A stretch of DNA of 5,399 bases from a bacterium (GTDB lineage: Bacteria > Patescibacteriota > Minisyncoccia > UBA6257 > 2-01-FULL-56-20): contig JAJXYP010000023.1 in NCBI GenBank assembly GCA_021780545.1, forward strand, positions 1 to 5,399, in the 5' to 3' direction. Positions within the stretch are counted from its first letter, which is position 1, and each line of letters starts with the position of its first letter. Below are positions 4,910 to 5,399 of the stretch, piece after piece. The notes under the pieces were generated by a model. The model did not search any database. It was not told the origin of the DNA and saw only the letters and a program-made list of their open reading frames with translations. The translations under genes were made by a program, and so were the position numbers.

Positions 4910-5399
4910 TTAATTGATTTCAACGATGCGATAGGTTCGCGCTCCGTTTGGCGTTGCGATTGGCACGGCGTCGCCTTTTTTCCGGTGCAGGAGCGCCGCC
5001 CCGAGCGGCGATTGAAATGATATATGGCCTGCCCCGGGATCGCTTTCGAGCGGGCCGAGGATGCGGAACGATCGTCGGATTCCGGCGTCCGTTTCCACCG
5101 TAACGATCGATCCGATGCGGACCGCGCCCCCGGCGTCCGCGCCGGTTTCAATGACGACAGAATATTTGATCCGGTTTTCGAGCGTCCAAATCTGGCGTTG
5201 CGTCCGGCGGAGCGCCGATTTCGCTTCGTGGTATTCGGCGTTTTCCGACCTGTCGCCGTATGCGGCGGTCCGGGCGGCTTCGGCGCTTAATTCCGGCAGC
5301 ATCCGTTGCAGGCGGGCAAGCCGCGACCGCATGCGTTCAAGGCCGTCGTTCGTGATGTAAACCGGCTCCGGTTCTGGCGCCGCAGTTTGTTTTCGTGGC
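4910..5399 (-). CDS. greA: Transcription elongation factor GreA-type, 5' end outside the window
   Basis: The frame runs on the minus strand from the window edge to TAA at 4910-4912, giving 162 visible residues. GreA factors enter the RNA polymerase secondary channel and stimulate cleavage of the transcript in backtracked complexes. The N-terminal coiled coil contains GDRSENAEYHEAK; its Asp49 and Glu52 (visible numbering) match the tip residues Asp41 and Glu44 of E. coli GreA. The C-terminal FKBP-like domain carries IGSIVTVETD, SPLGAALLHRKKGDAV and TPNGARTYRIVEIN. The ATG at 5332 is not the true start: the frame continues upstream with family-typical VYITNDGLER and, before it, PRKQTAAPEPEP, with no ATG, GTG or TTG before the edge. 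The protein thus has an N-terminal extension of at least about 8 residues relative to E. coli GreA. It converges on the glycine-rich gene with 21 bases between the two stops and looks like an unrelated housekeeping neighbour. Confidence 0.9.
   Translation of the reverse strand, partial: PRKQTAAPEPEPVYITNDGLERMRSRLARLQRMLPELSAEAARTAAYGDRSENAEYHEAKSALRRTQRQIWTLENRIKYSVVIETGADAGGAVRIGSIVTVETDAGIRRSFRILGPLESDPGAGHISFQSPLGAALLHRKKGDAVPIATPNGARTYRIVEIN

Noticed and set aside
4903..4916. ttcgacaattaattg at the convergent gene junction, which recalls a tac-like -35 region and contains the perfect palindrome caattaattg
   Set aside because: No -10 hexamer lies at the right distance on the plus strand. 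The palindrome overlaps the greA-type stop codon and is AT-only in its core, so chance is the simpler explanation; it is also too weak for a terminator.
1..5399. CRISPR arrays, tRNA or rRNA genes, insertion sequences
   Set aside because: No spaced direct repeats, no cloverleaf with a CCA-type arm, no transposase motifs and no terminal inverted repeats were seen; almost all the window is coding.

Overview
The window looks like a cell-surface locus from a member of the Patescibacteria (Candidate Phyla Radiation), probably a GC-rich Parcubacteria-type lineage. This rests on my memory of similar proteins, namely prepilins fused to VGIGT-repeat stalks, a small S26 peptidase beside them, and TM-anchored glycine-rich proteins. 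No 16S gene or other phylogenetic marker is present. TGA is used as an ordinary stop (partial gene at 152, signal peptidase at 3694), so standard code 11 fits and the UGA-Gly code of Gracilibacteria does not. None of the three clear promoter-proximal starts has a good Shine-Dalgarno sequence.

Layout. 3-152 (+): C-terminal tail of a membrane-anchored protein. 174-1502 (+): secreted coiled-coil protein ending in a C39-like cysteine peptidase. 1564-3054 (+): type IV prepilin-like N-terminus fused to phage tail-fibre-like repeats and a C-terminal domain. 3056-3694 (+): S26 signal peptidase-like protein that starts one base after the previous stop. 3779-4888 (+): membrane-anchored protein with a tail-fibre linker motif and a large glycine-rich domain. 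4910-5399 (-): convergent GreA-type transcription elongation factor whose 5' end lies beyond the window. Coding density is very high; the longest gap is 84 bases.

Regulation. Three near-identical extended -10 motifs (TGATAAAAT, TGATATGAT, TGATATAAT) precede the genes at 174, 1564 and 3779. Before 1564 and 3779 the -10 hexamer ends exactly 6 bases ahead of the ATG. This predicts leaderless or nearly leaderless transcripts. The signal peptidase has no such motif and is probably co-transcribed and translationally coupled to the pilin fusion.

How the genes may work together (inference). The five plus-strand products are all predicted to be exported or membrane-anchored. Two carry modules best known from phage tail fibres, one on a pilin-type anchor and one on an ordinary TM anchor. 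With a signal peptidase and a wall-directed coiled-coil peptidase alongside, the locus reads as a surface-adhesin or pilus-tip display set, plausibly for attachment to host cells. The GreA homologue is a housekeeping gene that marks the boundary of the set.
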